Shown here in pieces: positions 22,834-35,984 of a stretch of 64,000 nucleotides of DNA. A program made the translations under genes and the position numbers. The notes beneath the pieces are model-generated. The model was not told where the DNA came from. It searched no databases and saw only the letters and a program-made list of their open reading frames with translations. The stretch covers positions 992,001 through 1,056,000 of the forward strand of contig JANTQA010000040.1 in NCBI GenBank assembly GCA_027625915.1, read 5' to 3'. Every line of letters begins with the position of its first letter. Position 1 is the stretch's first letter. The DNA is from Anaeramoeba flamelloides (lineage: Eukaryota; Metamonada; Anaeramoebidae).

Positions 22834-25800
22834 ATGTTTCAAAAAGGGATTGTCAAAGGTGAATTAAAAGAATTACAACTAAAGTTACAAGAGAATGGTG
22901 TGAGCAAAAAGAAAGAAGCGGTTAAAGAAGTTATTGCCTATATGACAGTTGGGAAGGATGTATCATCACTATTTACAGATGTTCTAAATTGCCTCGAAAC
23001 AAAAGATTTTGAAATCAAGAAACTTGTTTATTTATATTTGATCAAATACGCAAAATTTAAACCAAACTTATCCATTCTTGTTGTTAACACCTTAGTGAAA
23101 GTAAATTTTTTCCTCAAAAGCAGAGATCTTTTCTTTGTTTTTTTTTTCTTTTGAATTGTTTTTTGATTTTTTTCTTTCTTTTTATTACAATGCCAACGAC
23201 AAGCTAGAACCGTTTTTGTTAACTGTTTATTTTGTGGACACAATTATAATTTCAATTTGAAGTGCCACCTTTTTAATTGTACTTTTTTTTCTCTTAATTT
23301 CTTCAACCTGCAAATCTTCATCGATCTTAACAACAACATAACTAAAAAAAAACTTTTTCTTTAGGACACACAAGATGAAAACCCTCTTGTAAGGGCCCTC
23401 GCGTTACGTACTATGGGAAGCATGAAAGTTGAAGGAGTAACTGAATATCTGTGTCAACCCCTTCGAAAATGTTTAAAAGTAAATATTTGGTATTCCCCAA
23501 TTTCTTTCTTTTTGTTTTTTTTTCTTTTTTTGTTACCTTTAACTTTTGAATAAATTATGAAGCCAAACAACATTCATAAACCCAGATCTTCGTCTTTTTT
23601 TAAAAAACTGAAAATCAAAAGGTAACATAATTCATCACCAGCTGATCTACTTTAGTTTTTCACCCTTTTTACGAATACCTCTGAAAATTTTTTGGGTTTC
23701 TCTTTCTTGGTTGGCACTTTAAATCTTATTTGGGCTTTCAAAATTCACAGAAATCACAGAAATCACAGAAATCACAGAAACTACTGAAAATGAAGATCTT
23801 GAGAAAAAAACATACTGGTATTTGGATTATTAATTGGAAATTTTTTCACTTGGTTTACAATATCCTTTTTGTAACAAAGCCTCCAATTTACAACCTACTT
23901 CTTTGGGAAACTCTGTTTGTAAAGGAAAAGGATACAGTCAGTTTCAAATTTACTGTTGAATGAAAAATGATGGACACAGAAAAATGGTTGGACACCATTT
24001 TTAATTGGGAACATTAGTAAAATTGAAAATCAAATCCTATTAGTAACTAGGTGAATTTTATATATAAATCCAAGTTTAAATGTGTTACAAGTTTATTAAT
24101 CTGTGATTTGTGTTGAATACTCATTTGAATGGTTGATAACGAAAAGTAGATCATGCTATTTTAACAAAAATCCAAGTTTTAGTAAAGATTACTATTAATT
24201 CTGAAAATGGTAATTTTTAAACTTGCTTTAGATTATAAGAGATAAGGTTTTGAAAAAAGTAGAATTAGATTAATCGTTATTCTAATAAGTAGATTATTGT
24301 TATTTTCTTTAGTTATTTCACAAACGATTGAAATTAAAAATCATTTTCAGTAATGTTCCCAATTAAAATTGCTGTCCAACTATTTTTCTCTGTCCAACAT
24401 TTTTCTCTCAACAGTTAAGGCACAAACTTTCAACGAAATTTAAGGCACAAAAAAAATCTCAAATTAAGGCACAAAATTTGGAATTTTTTTTTTTTACAAA
24501 TTATTTTATTAGAATTTGAATTTTGTGTCTTAATTTGAGATTTTTTTTGTGCCTTAATTTTCTTTGAAGTTTGTGCCTTAAAAATGGAACTGACTATAAT
24601 GGAAATGGGAAAAAATTTTCCCATTTATAATTCAAATATCAGTATAAGAATATCACTTAATTCTCGTCACCTCACTAATAAGTTTCTGAGTGATATCTAA
24701 TATTAAGAGGTGAGTTAATAAGTTTTGTGATCAAGCGAAATTAAACAAAATTTTATCATTTCAGATCAGATACTTTATACTGTTTTAGTTTTAATTTATT
24801 TTTGTTCTTATTTAAGAAAAATTAGATTCAGTTCTTATTTATTTTTTCAAGATTTTGAAACAATTAAAAAATGTACCTTTTCAAAAACTCTTCAAAATTC
24901 AATTTTTCCATTTCAAACTTTGCCCAAATTAAAAAAAAAATTTATTCAAGAAACAATCATTCAAATACCCTTCTTTTTTTATTGTTTAAGATCAAAACAA
25001 AAACTAATTCGAAAAAATGATGCCCTTTTGAAAATATTTTTTGGTTTCTTTGATCGAAAATATTTTATTTAATAGTTAGTCACGAGTTGAAAACTCCAAT
25101 AGTCTAAGAAAAAAAAGTTTATGAAACCAAGTAAAATACAATCAGAAAATTTATTGATTTTTGTTCAAAAGCATTGATTAAGAGTCTTTTCATTTACCGT
25201 GGATTTGCCCCATACTCAAGGGGTGACTTGAAACCAAAAAAGTTTATTGTTAATTCCCCTTTCTTTTGATTGACAAAATTCAAATAAACAAAAAAAAAAT
25301 TTCATAGGATCTATTGAAAAAAATTCAAATTAAAAAAAAAAATATAAGAATATCTCATTGGCAAAAAATCAAATTTTTCAAAAAAAATAATATGCTAATT
25401 TTTAAATTTTCAAAAAGTTTGAAATTTCTTCAATTTAAAACAAATATTTTCTTCAAGTATACAACCAATTTAATTCGATTTAATCTAATATGTGGTTATA
25501 TTGTAACTCTCTAAATTTGACAAAGTAAGGATTTTGTAACATTCATTAGATAAAAATAACTAATTCGAGAAATGAAAAAAATGAAAAAAAAATCTTCGAG
25601 ATCTCAAAAGGTGCCAAAGTTTGACACTTCAAAATCAACACAGTTGTTTTCAAAATGATAAATCACAACCATTCTAATTGGAAATTGAGTGTCACTCTTT
25701 AGCGCTTTTTCTCTAAAAATTTCCTCTTTTTTGATTGTTGATTTTTGGAGATCGATCACACTTCACATGTTGGTTAGTTTTTGGTTGATATTAGGCACTC

Positions 25801-28800
25801 ATAAAAATTCCAAAATTTTTTTAATCCATTTCAGAAAATTATTTTTAACTGTAATGACTAGACCCTTAATGGTTAAAAAATCATTTTACGAATATGGAAA
25901 TATATTTATCAACTCGCTGTCATGTTATCTTATGCTATTTTGAGTAAATTATCTGAATTTTGATACACTTTATTTTTAACAGTTTGAAAAAAAAAAAAAA
26001 ACAAAAAACAAGATCTTTATTGGAAAAACTCTTCACTAAATTAATTACACACCATTCCACTTTGTTTGAACAAAGATCTTGTGTGAACTATTTATAAAAA
26101 ATACAACACTAACAAGATTTTTTCTCTTTTTTTTAGTCATCGACAAATTATTTTTTTCATATCTTTTCAAATATTGATCTCTTTTGAATAAAAGAAACAA
26201 ATAAATAAATAAACAAAATGGCAATTAACTGATAATATTTATAAAAATTGGGTAATTTATTTATCAAGCTATTAAATATTGTATTAGCAATGATTTTTTT
26301 GTTCATTCTTTAATAATTTTTTCATTGTACTTTTTTTCACCTTTTTGAAAAATTAGAATTATTTTTATCATTAATCAACAAATACTCAACTAAACCATAA
26401 CTTAAATTCCAAATAAAACAAATTGCTCATTCCTTCTTGATTTTTTTTAATTTCCATTATCATAATAATTAGGATACGTCGGCGTATGTCAGAAAAACAG
26501 CGGTGGTATGTGTCGTCAAATTATTTGATCAAAATCCAGAATTAGTAAAAACACAAGGGTTTATTAAAGAACTGAAAAAATTAATTGGGGATTCAAATCC
26601 AATGGTTGTTTCGAATGCACTTACCGTATTACAACAAATCAATAGAACCTTACAGCAGCCAATTTTTGTAATTACACAAAACGATTCTGCCAAAATCCTA
26701 AATGCATTGAAGGAGGCAACAGCATGGGGGCAAATCTATATTTTAGATTCAATTTCAACTTATACACCAAAAGATGAAGAAGAAGCAGAGTCTATCATTG
26801 AAAAGGTACTTTTAAGGTTATCTCACCCGAATTCATCCGTTGTCCTTTCAGCAGTTAGAGTGGTTTTAAATATGATGCATAGTGTCAATAATCAGGAGTT
26901 TTTAAAAACTTATTCCCTAAAACTGGCTTCCTCGTTGGTTACTCTTTTAGCTTCCCCTAATCCTGAAATACAATATGTGGCATTAAGAAATATTAATTTA
27001 ATTGTTCAAAGGTTTCCTTTAATGTTACCAGATCAAATAAGAAACTTTTTTTGTAAATATAAAGATCCAATTTATGTCAAAATGGAAAAAATTGAAATTA
27101 TTGTTATGCTTGTTCGAAAAAGAAATGTGAGAGCAGTATTAAAAGAATTAAAATTGTATGCAGAAGAAGTTGATTTAGATTTTGTAAAAAAATCAATACG
27201 TGCTATTGGTAGGTGTGCATTGAAATTGCCACCCGCAACAGAAATTTGCGTCAAGGCTCTTTTAGAATTAATTAAAACTAAGGTTAATTATATTATCCAG
27301 CAGGTTGTTATTGTCGCAAGAGTAAAAAAAAAAACATTTTTTTTTCTTTCTCTTTTCCATTTTCCCTTTTCTCTTTTCTCTTTTCTCTTTTTTTTGACTC
27401 GATTGTTATCGATATACTATTGAATTCTTTTAGTATTTTTATTTTTTTTCATCTGTGACTCATTTAATTTTAAAAAAATATTAAATTCTAATAGTTTAAT
27501 CAATTATATAAATATGATAATTATTAATTAATTGAATGTTGTGTAATGAAATCCCTCTATAATTTTAACTTTAAAAAATACAATTTAGAAGATACAATGT
27601 TTAAAAGAATAATTATAATCAAAATTTAATTCCTTGGAAAATAATCTGAAATTTAAGTTGCAATGGTGTTTCATATAATTCTTACTATATGTGTAAATAT
27701 ATATTATTTTGTTCGTTAAAATTTTGTTTTATGTTAACAGATTTTTTTAAGATTTTTTTAAATGGACATCTCTTTAAACAAAGAAATTATTACAAAATCT
27801 TTAAACAAATCAATCATAATATTTTTTAACCACACTCATAAAAATTATTATTTTAATAGGATTAAAAAGAAATTGAAAATTTTCACGTTTTAAAACTTGG
27901 CTTTAAATAAAAAAAAAAGATAACTGTTTTTAGTATTTTTTTCAAAATATAAAATATTAACAATAATTAGAATTAATATAATTAAAAAAATCATCAATTT
28001 AAAGATTTAAGAATTTTTTTTTATTATTATTATTGTTTTGATTAGAAAAATATATAGATTTTCTAAAAAGCAATAATTTTTAAAAAAAAAACATCCATTA
28101 ATTCTTCTCAAGTTTTCCGTTGATTCGAAAAAGATACAAAATAAATAACAATTTTTATATTTTTTTTTCATTTTTTGGCTTACTGGTATTTCATTTTATT
28201 GGGACGAAAACTTACAAAGGGAAAAATATCAAGTGATTACTTGTGAATACTGGAGTTACTGAAACGCGATGGTATGAGTAACTTGAAAATAAAAAGGAAA
28301 AAGGAAAGAAAAAAAAAAGATCAAGCGTTAAAAACAAATCACATCAAAAAGAAAAAAAATGAAATTACAACAATAAACCAGCCCACTTCCCAAATGAAGA
28401 TTCATGAATGGAAACAAACCAAACAGAAAAGGATAAAGAAAGATCCTAAATCTTAAAAAGCAAAATTAAAAAAAATTAAAACTGGTTTATTAGACAACCA
28501 CAAATATGGTGTTTGTTGATAAGGCAGATCAAGGTGTAAATGCTTGTCTTTTTAAACATATGCATTTTCCTTACAAGTTATTTGCGTTGTTTTTTTTCTT
28601 TGAAATGATAATTCCTAACACAAAAACGATTTTTGGATCAATGGATAAGAAAACAATTAGAAATGTTGATTTTGTTGTTGAAATTGGCAAAAGATTTAAG
28701 TTCTGTTAACTGAAATGCTTTTGAGGGTAAACAGATCTTAACCTCACAATAATTCAAGATGACCTTGTTATTATTGTTGATCATGTTTAAAAAAAAAATT

Positions 28801-31612
28801 CTACACTTCTTTTTATTATGTGATAAATATGATTCCCGTTATAACAAATTGTTTTGCTTTTGCTCATTTTTTGAACAACCAAATTTATTGAAAAAAAGAA
28901 ACTTTGACAAAAGAAAAAATTTTTTTTTATTTTCATTTTTTATTTCAACTTTTTATCATTTATATGTTTCATCGGCATGTTTATTGGGTGTTAAATAGTT
29001 GATGAGTAGTGATATTTTCCAAATAGTAGAAAAGGTAATATTTTTCATAATGCGTAAATCCTGTCAGGAATGGTATATCAAAGTTTTTTAATACTTTTCC
29101 AATTTTCTTTTACTTTGGATTTTAATTTAATTTTATTTTCTCGCCACCTGTTTCTTTCCAATTTAAGATTCATTATAAATCTTGCATTAAAATTCCAAAA
29201 TAGGATCAAATTTTCATCTGATTCTCTTTTGAATATAAACTCCAATTCAAAATTTTTAACACACCAAAATGCAATTTGTTAAAAAAAAAAAAATCTTAAT
29301 TAATCAAATTTCAGAAGAAATACTTAATTAGAACCATTCACTAATTGGAATGTTAACAATTGTTTATAAATTACAATACTAACAAAACAAAAAATAAATA
29401 ATTATCGATACAAATAAATCAAGATTGTGTTAAAAATTTTGAAGAGTGCCAAAAAAATAAATGCTTTGGTAAATTTGTTTTAATTCTATTTATGAATATT
29501 GATCGATCAAATCTTTAGATACTACCAACTAATTTTATTCGAGTTCTTCTATTTTCAACAACTCAACTTAAACACAATATCTATCCTTGAAAAAATTTTT
29601 GATCGAACGAAACAAGTTAAATAATTCAAAATATTAAAATGAAAACAAAAAACTAAAAGATTTAAAATGATTTTCATATTTTTTAAAAATCAAAATTATT
29701 TTCCAATTTAAATGAAATTGTATTATTGTGATTGTTTGGGTCATTTTAACTGTGTGAGAATTTTTGAATTTTAGTTTATATATATATATATATATATATT
29801 AAACGTTTAACTTTTCTATTTACCCATGTTTATTTATATTCAAATCTTTATTTGCTTTATTTTTATTATTCTTATTAATTCTTTCATAAAAATAAAATAA
29901 AAAAAAAAAAAATTTAAAATCAATATTTATAGGATATTTTTAGGAAATACCCAAATAAATATGAAAGTATAATTACATCATTATGTGAAAATTTAGAAAA
30001 ATTAGATGATAATGAAGCAAAATGTGCAATGATTTGGATTTTGGGAGAATATGCAGATCGTATTGATAATGTAATAGAGTTACTTGAAAGTTTAATTGAA
30101 AATTTTGTTGAAGAAAATAGAGAAGTTCAACTTCAGTTATTAACATCTACAGTTAAATTATTTTTACAAAAAAGTGAAGAAGCAGAAGAATTACTTGTGA
30201 AGGTCTTGGATTTAGTAACCAAAAAATTAAATGATTCTGATTTAAGAGATCGAGGGTATATTTATTGGAGGTTATTAAGTTCGTCACCCAAAATTGCAAA
30301 AAGTATTGTTCTCCAAGAAAGACCAAAAATTAGTTCATCAACTTTTAAATATGATCAAATCTTATTAACGGAATTATTAAGAAACATTCCAACTCTATCG
30401 AGTGTTTATCATGAACCACCAAGAATATTTGAAAACAATGTTAAAATCAATCTTAGAGAAAGTGATTCATCAGATGAAGATGTCGGAGAAGCCGAGAGTA
30501 GTGATGGTAGTGATGGCAGTGACAAGAACCAATTTACAGAAAAGAAGAAACGCAAAGAGAAAGAGAAAGAGAAAGTTAACAGAAAAAAAAAAAAAAATTC
30601 AAAATCTGAAAAAATTGGTTCAACAAAAAAAACTACAACAAATCTGGATCTAAATACAAACACATTTACAAATACCAATAATATTACAAACACAAACACA
30701 AATACAAATACAAATACAACTTCAATGATTGGAAATCTGATTGATTTAACAAATCTAGGGATTGAAACAAATTCTAAATCAGACATTAATGAAATTAGTT
30801 CCATTTCAAATAACAATTCTAATCAAAATGAAATCGGAGAATCTTTAGGCAAAATGGACTTTTTCAGCGAATTAAATTATAAAACTGAGGATTTTAGTAT
30901 TGAAATTGAACCAAAAAAATTATTGTTAGATCCAAAAAATGGTAAAGGGATGAAAATTGAAGGTGCCTTTAGAAGAAGAAATAAAAAAATATACTTTGAT
31001 CTTTCTGTTTCCAATCATAACACTTTCCCAATTGGACAGTTTGCTTTAGCAATGAACAAAAATACCTTTGGATTGAAGCCAAGTGGATTTATGTTAAATG
31101 ATGTTGTAATGCCACAGCAAACTAGAGAAACAAGTATTTTATGTCCAATTGTAAACGAGCATATTCAAGATAATAAACTAAATACAATATTGGATGTCGC
31201 TGCTAGATATCAAAGCGTAATAAATTTTTTCCAAGTTGAAGCTAGTTTAAATATCTTTTTTTCTGAAGAAGGCAAGATTTCTAAAAAGGAATTTTTACAA
31301 AGGTGGAAAGAAATTAAAGAAGAAGACGAAACAGTTCAGGAAATTGATAATATAAAATTTTCAGATGTTTACCGCCTTATTGACAAATTCTCTCAAAAAA
31401 ACATATATTTCATCGATAAAAATCATCAAGAGTTTGTTGAAATATTATATTTTTCAATTAAAATGGTCAATAATGTGTTTGTCATGTTAGAGGTTGCTGT
31501 TATACAATCTTCAAATAAAATACATTATTCTATTCGTTCATCGAATAATAAATTTAACCATTTAGTTTCCGATTTCCTTAATGAATTATTCAAAAAAATT
31601 ACTTTGAAATAA
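22834..31612 (+). CDS. Beta adaptin (AP-1/AP-2 large subunit), four exons
   Basis: This is a subunit of the clathrin adaptor complex that links cargo and membrane to clathrin. Exons are 22834-23100, 23365-23478, 26473-27321 and 29933-31612, all phase 0, giving 969 residues (animal beta adaptins are about 940). Introns are 264, 2994 and 2611 bp, with donors GTAAAT, GTAAAT and GTAAAA. Exon 1 has [20 protein letters not shown] and [13 protein letters not shown]. The exon 2 product [20 protein letters not shown] and the 2/3 join give the conserved KCLK-D..AYVRKTA helix. Exon 4 starts [14 protein letters not shown] and includes [13 protein letters not shown]. The alpha-solenoid trunk runs to about 570. 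The hinge, about 571-731, is Lys- and Asn/Thr-repeat-rich; LIDLT resembles a clathrin box without its acidic residue. The beta appendage is about 732-969. AP-1 versus AP-2 cannot be decided; in many protists one beta serves both. Confidence 0.95.
23935..24596. mobile_element. Family M MITE split by a family H MITE (nested), in adaptin intron 2
   Basis: The outer element has TA at both borders, begins CAGTCAGTTTCA, and resumes after the insert with TTAAGGCACAAACTTTCAACG. Removing the 462-bp insert and one TTA copy leaves 197 bp, the same length as the intact copy at 15280-15476. So the insertion is younger than the outer element, and the outer element was already present in this intron. Confidence 0.88.
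23953..24414 (+). mobile_element. MITE family H, copy 1 (PIF/Harbinger-type)
   Basis: This 462-bp element has ends CTGTTGAATGAAAAATG and ATTTTTCTCTCAACAG and is flanked by TTA on both sides (23950-23952, 24415-24417). Copies at 39185-39626 and 50780-51221 share the whole body, including AACGAAAAGTAGATCATGC. It has no coding frame. The mobilising transposase is not in this window. Confidence 0.88.
25180..25800 (-). repeat. Inverted copy of the right part of repeat family P
   Basis: This piece of adaptin intron 2 is matched in inverse orientation by about 36980-37690. Shared blocks include CCATACTCAA, GATTTAATCTAATATGTGGT, AAATGAAAAAAATG and GATTGTTGATTTTTGGAGAT. It shows that family P extends well beyond its hairpin modules. 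An open frame at 25689-25943 falls at its end and has no recognisable domain. Confidence 0.6.
28190..28709 (+). mobile_element. piggyBac-type transposase relic in adaptin intron 3
   Basis: At 28506-28709 the peptide reads [20 protein letters not shown], then [20 protein letters not shown] and [17 protein letters not shown]. This follows the G-VD-x-ADQ...K.F...+..NA..IY...F...L layout of the C-terminal DDE_Tnp_1_7 (piggyBac) domain. Upstream pieces (a Lys-rich linker at 28274-28456 and a W-type strand near 28250) fit the same order but are out of frame or interrupted. No terminal repeats or TTAA duplications were located. The copy is dead, and the identification by pattern alone is moderately secure. 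Confidence 0.55.
29232..29785 (-). repeat. Dispersed repeat family U, inverse copy in adaptin intron 3
   Basis: This matches the reverse complement of 1850-2400: AACACACCAAAAT, TTAGAACCATTCACTAATTG, ATTGATCGATCAAA, GATCGAACGAAACAAGTTA and the TAACTGTGTGAGAATTTTTG end. A TA dinucleotide run follows immediately. No coding sequence is evident. Confidence 0.65.
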
Positions 31613-34324
31613 TTTTTTTTTAATTATTCAGGAATTGCTAATTTAATAATACAATAATTAATTAAACGTAACTAAAATTGAATATATCTTATAAAATATA
31701 TGGATAAACTATTTATTTTGTTTTTTTTTTTAACATCTAATGATATAGATATATATCTGTATATCTATATAGATAATTTTATTTATTTTGAATTATTATT
31801 AATATTACTATTTCCTAATTATACACTATCTGTTTTTTTTTATTTGTTTTTGTTTAATTTTTGTTTGTTCTAAAATCAGAAATCATTTCAAAGAATAATA
31901 AAATTATATTTATTAGAATATTTATTTTTAAATATTAATAAAACAAAACAAAAAGAAAAATAAAATAAATTTTTAAAAATTGATTTTGTATGTTTTTTAA
32001 TTTTATGTTTTAAAAATCTTTTGAAGGGAACGGTACTTTGCTACAACAAGGACAAAATTTTAAAATATGTTATTGGTGATCTTCTCTATATATAAATTTC
32101 ATAGATTTCAAGAGTCAAAAAATTCTGATCAACTTAAGAAACCCAGAATTGAAAATATTTTTAAGTTAGATCATTTTTTTTTTCCATTTTTTAGGGTAAA
32201 ACAAAACATTTAAATTAATTTTATTTCTGACATTATTAATTTTTTTTAACTTGTTTATTGCTATTTTCATCATTATTATATAATATATAATCTTTTTTGT
32301 TCCAAATAATCTGAAAGGGTGATTTTTTCTCTTTTTTAAGATAATTATTTGATTTAAATAAAAAAATTGTACAGTTTGGTCAATTTTAAAAATCTTAGTA
32401 TTATTCTAAGAAGAATAGTTTAAATCGTTAAAAAATTTCAATCAATTTAAAAATTTTACTTAAAAATTGTATTTTAATTTTAAGATGAAATTGGATAATT
32501 CAAAATAAAATTTTCTTGAAGATATATGAGATTATTAAGTAATCTTATCCTTCAAAATTCAAAATCAATTTTTTATTCTAAAAATTATTTAAATTTCTAA
32601 AAACTTTCTTGTGAAAAGAAAAATTTCAAAAATGAAAATTTTTTTGGAATAGTTTTTTTCATTTTTTTGAAAACCAGTAAACAACTTTTTTTAAAACTTT
32701 AAGTAATAACAAAAAATGATATAATATTTCTGATTTTCTTGGATATTTTTAAATTAAACTTCCCTTAACTTTTGATTTTTTTAATCAGATCTGCATTGTT
32801 ATTAGAGTTATTGACTAAAATTAGAATTTAAAGATTAATAATTAAAAAAATTATTAAAAAAATTTTTTTTTCAAAATCAATATTTTACAACATAAAATAT
32901 ATATATATATAAACTATATTCGATAATTAATGATTTGTTAACTATAAATATGTTATTCTTTTGGTTATATATTGGGAAATATATAAATTAAAATTAAAAT
33001 TGGTTAAATCAATTGATTAATAAATAGTATTAAACTATTCAATATATAAACCAAAACACAAATTATAAAATAAAAAGGTCTTAAAAATATTTTCATTTTA
33101 TTTTTTAATAATATTAGCACCTTAAAAGAATCTTTCATTGATTATTTTTTTCATTTGATTGCTCGACATTAAAATACCAAAAGAAGGGAAAGGTTCTCAA
33201 AAAGTGGGGGTGGTAGATGGGTCTATTTGGACACTGTATGTATTTCACTGCAAATAATTACACTATAATTAAATTGGGAAATCATAGAATTAAAACAGTT
33301 CAATATGTCATTTTTTTCAGAGAAAGGGGTTTCTTTCAGAATAAAATTGTCTAAAGATATTTTTATGTTTTATCAGATATAATTTTTAAATGATAAAAAA
33401 AATGAAAATAGTATATGATCACACAAAAATATTTTTTTTTAGAATTTTCTTTTTTTCAATATATTTTATAAAGAATTATAACCAATTAAAAAGTGTGTCA
33501 ACTTTAAAAGGTTTGGTCTTTATATGGTAACCAAAAACATCTCTTTCTTGATAAATTAATATATTTTTAAATCTAAATTGAAAATTAACTACTTGGAAAA
33601 GATTTTTAGGAAATGAATAAAATTTCATGAATTGTCTGAAATGTCATCAAATAAAACAATTTAATCCTATAAATTGATATTTTTTTATCTTTTAGGCTGA
33701 TCATAAATATATATATATATATTCCCAAATTTTGATGCGTTACTGATTTATAACTTGGAATATGTTTTTAAATTTAATAGAATTATTTAACAATAATTTA
33801 AGACCCAGATTTCGAGATGAAACCCCATGTATTATTAAGGGAATGTATAATAAATATTTTTTGAAAGTCTCATAAACTTTTTTCACAAGTAAGATCGATT
33901 AAGAAAAAAAAAATCACAGTTTTTTGAGTTTTCAAAATTTAAGCTGTTCATTAGAAAGTGTGAGATAACTAAAAATTCATTTTGGTTTCAAAAAATATCT
34001 TAAAAAAATTTTTCAAAAGAAAGCTCTCTTTAAATTTAAAATAATAACGAAGCAAAAAATGAAAAAAAAATTAAACTATAAATTTTTTTATTTCTATCTT
34101 TGGGAATTCAATTTTTGATGCACCGATAAAAAACAAATTATTTTAATAAAATTTAAAAGATCAATATTATGATCTTTGTATTATTTTAAATTAAAATAAA
34201 AAAATAGACACAAATTAAAAAACTTGCTGATTGCTAAATTATTAGATTTGTTTTGGTTTGTAATAAAATAAAAAATAAATTTATCACAAATGGGGAAATT
34301 AGTTTTTTTTCTTTTTGTTGCCAC
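31613..34324. other. Convergent intergenic interval
   Basis: This 2.7-kb A/T-run sequence lies between the 3' ends of beta adaptin (+) and the eS1 copy (-). It contains short TA runs near 31745, 32895 and 33707. Apart from 3' untranslated sequence I see nothing assignable. Confidence 0.5.
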
Positions 34325-35487
34325 CTATCTTCTTTTTTTCCTATTGACTTTCTTACCAGTTTCTTTTTTTTTCTTTGTTTCAAATCCGTGTAATTTCAGG
34401 ATTGTGTCAACATCAACCTTTGGTGTTTTTAAGACTTTCATCTTTCTCAGATAGACATTTTGTAAGGGGAAAACACTTTGGCATTGCTTTGTGATTTCCT
34501 TTGGAATAGATTCAGAAATGAGTTTGAGAGTTAATTCTTTTAAGGTACAGTTAGATTCTTTGATCATGATGTTGACCATTCTTCTTCTAATTTCTCTTAC
34601 TTGTGAGCTTTGTGCGTAGCATGTTTTTTTGACTTGGTTTCTGTCTTTTTTTGTAAATCTGATACAAAAGATTCTGACAGTATAGCCTTTTGGATTAATT
34701 TGGTAAGAAGTTGTTGTTTGTTTTTTTGTTGAGTTAAAATTGGAAAGGTTTTAAAAGGAGACGAGATTGCTTTAATTTTTTTGAGGACGGAACCATTAAA
34801 AAGAAGAGGAAAAAAATAAAACAACAACAAAAAGTAAATTAAATTCCAAAAAAAGTTCAATTTTGAAATTTTTTTTGAATAAAAGAAAAAAAAGCCCAAA
34901 TTTTGAAGTTCACTTTGTGTTTATGATTTTTTTTCTAAAGATCATTTGATTCATATTGTTTCGAAAAAACAAAAAAATAAAGAAAAAGAAAAAAAAACAA
35001 TAATTCATCTATTTCTTCTTTTTGTTGTATTCTGATTCCTTTTCTTTATTAAAAATGATTTGTTGAAGGAATAAAAAAAGGAAAAAGAAAGTATTTACCA
35101 TCAGTAGTTTTTACATTTACAACAGCTTCAATCAAGGTATGATATTTAACCACAAGTGATTGGACCTTGTCATTGGTTAATCTCATTCCATAAAAGTTAG
35201 TGAAACAGTTTGTACCAGAAACATGCTCGACACGGAATTTTAATTTGCATATAGGATTTTCTTTCATCTTTATTAAGATCACCCAAACATACTTCAAACA
35301 TTCTTTTGTCTAATTGTTGTTCAGAAGTTTTACCACCCCCAGTTGGGTTGACACATGTTTTACCAATTTGAGTTTCTCTGAAAATGTTTGGTGCTTTAAC
35401 ATCATACCATACTTTTTTTAAAAATGGATCGGTTTTTTGTTTTCTTCCTTTTTTTCATAATTGTCTATTTGATTTTCCAATTGTCAT
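34325..35487 (-). pseudogene. RPS3A: Ribosomal protein eS1 (S3a) copy with TGA and a frameshift
   Basis: eS1 is a 40S subunit protein. Exon 1 (35487-35099) starts MTIGKSNRQL and then has TGA at codon 11. It reads on in the same frame through DPFLKKVWYDVKAPNIF to [16 protein letters not shown]. There a one-base change of frame is needed before [20 protein letters not shown] and VVNVKTTDG. The 412-bp intron (35098-34687, donor GTAAAT, acceptor AAAG) splits the Gly codon of TTDG|Y. Exon 2 (34686-34325) is intact: RIFCIRFTKKDRNQVKK, CYAQSSQVREIRRRM, SVFPLQNVYLRKMKVLK, ILKLHG and a basic tail. The retained intron rules out a processed retrocopy. Either this is a decaying paralogue or the assembly carries two base errors. 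The many conservative residues argue that it was under constraint until recently. Confidence 0.75.
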
Positions 35488-35984
35488 CGAAAATTTAATT
35501 TTGTTTATTACTAAAGCGAAAAAAGAAATAAAAAAAAAATGAAAAAAATTATTCTATTTTAGAATGTTATTTCTTCTCCTTTTGAGTTTTTATTAGATTT
35601 CGACTTTCTTTTTTGAACAAGAAGATCAGTTTTTTATCCATATTGAAATTTGAATTGTTTTTGCTTTATTAAGAAGGTTATGATGAAGACTAAAAGAATT
35701 AACTTTTACTTTTCGTAAAGTTACTTTTCAAGACAAATTAGAATAGTCTTGTCCATATCATGATCACACCCAAGTCCTGTATTTTTAAAGATGGTAATTA
35801 AAACTGTAAATGGGTTTAGTCTGTAAACTTTTTAACTTCTCATTCTAATTAAATTATAAGGCAAAAAAAATAATTTTTTGAACGAATAATTTATTAAAAT
35901 ATGTCAATATTTTTTTATTTTGTTTGGTAAATGATAAAGAAAATTATTATTCTGAATTAAAATAGCTAAACAAAAATTTAGAAA

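Noticed and set aside
35455-35457. TGA reassigned to an amino acid
   Set aside because: Only this one gene would need it, and it also needs a frameshift. All intact genes read in the standard code, although none happens to end in TGA.
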